Position numbers and translations under genes: made by a program. Shown one piece after another: positions 63,012 through 64,000 of a stretch of 64,000 nt of DNA. How positions within the stretch are numbered: position 1 is the first letter of the stretch; every line of letters begins with the position of its first letter. The notes below the pieces were generated by a model that made no database searches, was not told the DNA's origin, and saw only the letters and a list, made by a program, of their open reading frames with translations. The stretch is taken from the NCBI GenBank assembly GCA_942492445.1, contig CALOEW010000049.1:1-64000 (forward strand), in the 5' to 3' direction. The DNA comes from NORP240 sp942492445. Its GTDB lineage: Bacteria > Pseudomonadota > Gammaproteobacteria > Pseudomonadales > Pseudohongiellaceae.

Positions 63012-63274
63012 GGAACCTCTGATTAAGTCCCACAACGCTCTGGCCTTCAGGCAAGTCTGCTGGCGAGGCGCATTGCCGCCGGCATGCGTCGGCCTGTCAA
63101 GGCAGTGCAACGAAGCCAGCGGGGTTGCCTGAAGACCCCTTCGGACGGGGCCTGTCGGGCGTCGCTGCTTCGTTGCCGTGCTTGGCAAGGGAGTGACCAT
63201 TCCCGGCGCACGGCGCCTTACAGCAACACCCGACAGACTCCCGCAGAGCATTGTGGGACTTAATCAGAGGTTCC
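63012..63274. mobile_element. Complete 263-bp MITE with CTAA target duplication
   Basis: Terminal inverted repeats of about 32 bases start GGAACCTCTGATTAAGTCCC and differ at one or two positions (63012-63043 against 63243-63274). The element is flanked by CTAA at 63008-63011 and CTAA at 63275-63278, a four-base duplication of the YTAR type used by IS5-family transposases. It has no transposase gene. The interior contains smaller inverted segments (CCTTCAGGCAA/TTGCCTGAAG). About 145 bases recur at 27109-27254, showing dispersal. Confidence 0.88.
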
Positions 63275-63420
63275 CTAAAGACGAATACCGGCTGTTCCAA
63301 TGAATTGCGCTTCTGGTTTCCACCGATCTACGCTGCATAATGCCGTTTTTAAGGAGCCGGTTCGCCGCACTTAAGGCGGCGCATCGAGGCACCAGGGCAA
63401 TCGGTTTTTCCGAAGTCTGG

Positions 63421-63503
63421 CCGCTGAACGGACTTCAACGGGTTCACTGTAAACGAAACTGGACAATCCACCGCTTCGGATATACCGTTTGTCCTTCTTA
63501 TAA
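63421..63503. repeat. Second copy of the 58097-58177 repeat
   Basis: CGAAACTGGACA at 63453-63464 and TTCGGATATACC follow in the same order as at 58 kb. It starts about 145 bases beyond the MITE. No coding sequence or partner end is visible. Confidence 0.55.
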
Positions 63504-63659
63504 ACTCCAGGTTCTGCGCTTTCCAGCAAGCGGTCAACATGCTGAATAGCGCGCCTGCGCCACTATGCAGTTAACCTGACAATCCGTGGCAGATCAGGCC
63601 TGCCATAAAGGCCCGGACACGCAATCGAATTGCAGTTGTGTATCAAATTGATTGTAGAC

Positions 63660-63749
63660 ATGGATAGTAATGACCAGGGAGCCTGGTTTGACGGCGAGGT
63701 CAGATCGGGTATTGAGGATGCTCTTGATAAATTCAGGAAAATAATATGA
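63660..63749 (+). CDS. 29-codon leader or fragment coupled to the GFA gene
   Basis: ATG 63660 opens MDSNDQGAWFDGEVRSGIED then ALDKFRKII, ending in a TGA that overlaps the next ATG (ATGA). It may be a small translated leader or the tail of a lost gene. Ribbon-helix-helix antitoxin tails have a WFxxxV pattern like this, but the match is too short to assign. Confidence 0.35.
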   Translation: MDSNDQGAWFDGEVRSGIEDALDKFRKII

Positions 63750-64000
63750 AAGGAAGTTGTTTGTGTGGGGAGGTGACGTATCAGATCGAGCCGCCATTCA
63801 GGGTATTTCAGTACTGTAACTGTTCCCGCTGTCGAAAATTTACCGGCAGTGCCCAAGCGCCTAATCTGTTTGTACCACCGGACCAGTTTCGCTGGACAAA
63901 AGGTGAGGAATACATAGGCCGGTTTGAGCTCCCTGAAGCAAAATATTTTGCCACCTGCTTCTGCAAGAATTGCGGTTCGTCGCTTCCCTGGGCGGTAAAG
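63746..64000 (+). CDS. GFA-family (CENP-V/GFA) protein, truncated by the window edge
   Basis: The first 85 residues are in view from ATG 63746. The Zn-binding pattern of the glutathione-dependent formaldehyde-activating-like family is clear: GSCLCGEVTYQIE, then YCNCSRCRKFTGSAQAPNLFV, and the second cysteine pair in TCFCKNCGSSLPW. Family members bind two zinc ions; few have proven enzyme activity. AAAGGAAGTTG surrounds the start. The 3' end lies beyond position 64000. Confidence 0.88.
   Translation, partial: MKGSCLCGEVTYQIEPPFRVFQYCNCSRCRKFTGSAQAPNLFVPPDQFRWTKGEEYIGRFELPEAKYFATCFCKNCGSSLPWAVK

Overview
The window looks like a chromosomal stretch of a halotolerant, probably marine gammaproteobacterium. 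Evidence: a complete ectoine/5-hydroxyectoine operon with its dedicated aspartokinase, and the order hisB-hisH-hisA-hisF beside asmA-mutY-yggX-tRNA-Phe, an arrangement I know from Pseudomonas-type gammaproteobacteria. I cannot name the genus from sequence alone.

Layout. 0-7 kb: ectABCD, a small DksA/TraR-type zinc-finger gene, ask and a sodium/solute symporter form one plus-strand operon for making, hydroxylating and possibly re-importing compatible solute. 7-12.7 kb: minus-strand genes interrupted by frameshifts (copper P-type ATPase, a glycosidase-like protein, a TVP38-like membrane protein). 12.7-17.2 kb: a drug/metabolite-type permease and an apparent stress block (ECF sigma factor, an atypical OmpR-type regulator lacking its phospho-acceptor Asp, a flavin-barrel-like protein, a BON protein, CsbD). 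17.6-24.5 kb: a secreted fumarylacetoacetase-family protein, then a BTAD-ATPase regulator with DUF4242, OsmC and flavin-monooxygenase genes. 24.6-26.8 kb: a cysteine synthase-glutaredoxin fusion and an AhpD-like protein. 26.8-30.7 kb: an AT-rich, repeat-rich accessory segment ending at tRNA-Ser. 31.6-38.7 kb: housekeeping his/asmA/mutY/yggX/tRNA-Phe block. 38.7-44.2 kb: an ORF running out of the tRNA-Phe 3' end, a frameshifted Omp85-type barrel, an MsbA-like remnant, and divergent eptA and PAP2-phosphatase genes with PmrA-box-like sites. 44.8-48.8 kb: a Mur-ligase-like enzyme, a PP-loop ATPase and an ATP-grasp enzyme, my best candidate for an undescribed amide-ligase pathway. 48.9-57.7 kb: mainly secreted or membrane proteins, including an NHL-repeat protein and a cytochrome c-PQQ quinoprotein. 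58.3-61 kb: a GC-rich GNAT/PIG-L deacetylase/WecA-like surface-glycan block. 61-64 kb: DUF3024, a collapsed toxin-antitoxin module, a 263-bp MITE with target duplication, and the start of a GFA-family gene.

Two themes cross the window. First, a dispersed repeat beginning GGAACCTCTGATTAAGTC occurs about ten times, as solo ends, 50-60-bp palindromes and one complete MITE flanked by CTAA. Its YTAR-type target fits an IS5-like mobilising transposase, none of which is present. Second, at least eight genes are split by single-base indels, several at G/C runs. Because hisF is hit inside an otherwise intact histidine operon, at least some of these may be assembly errors, so pseudogene calls are provisional.
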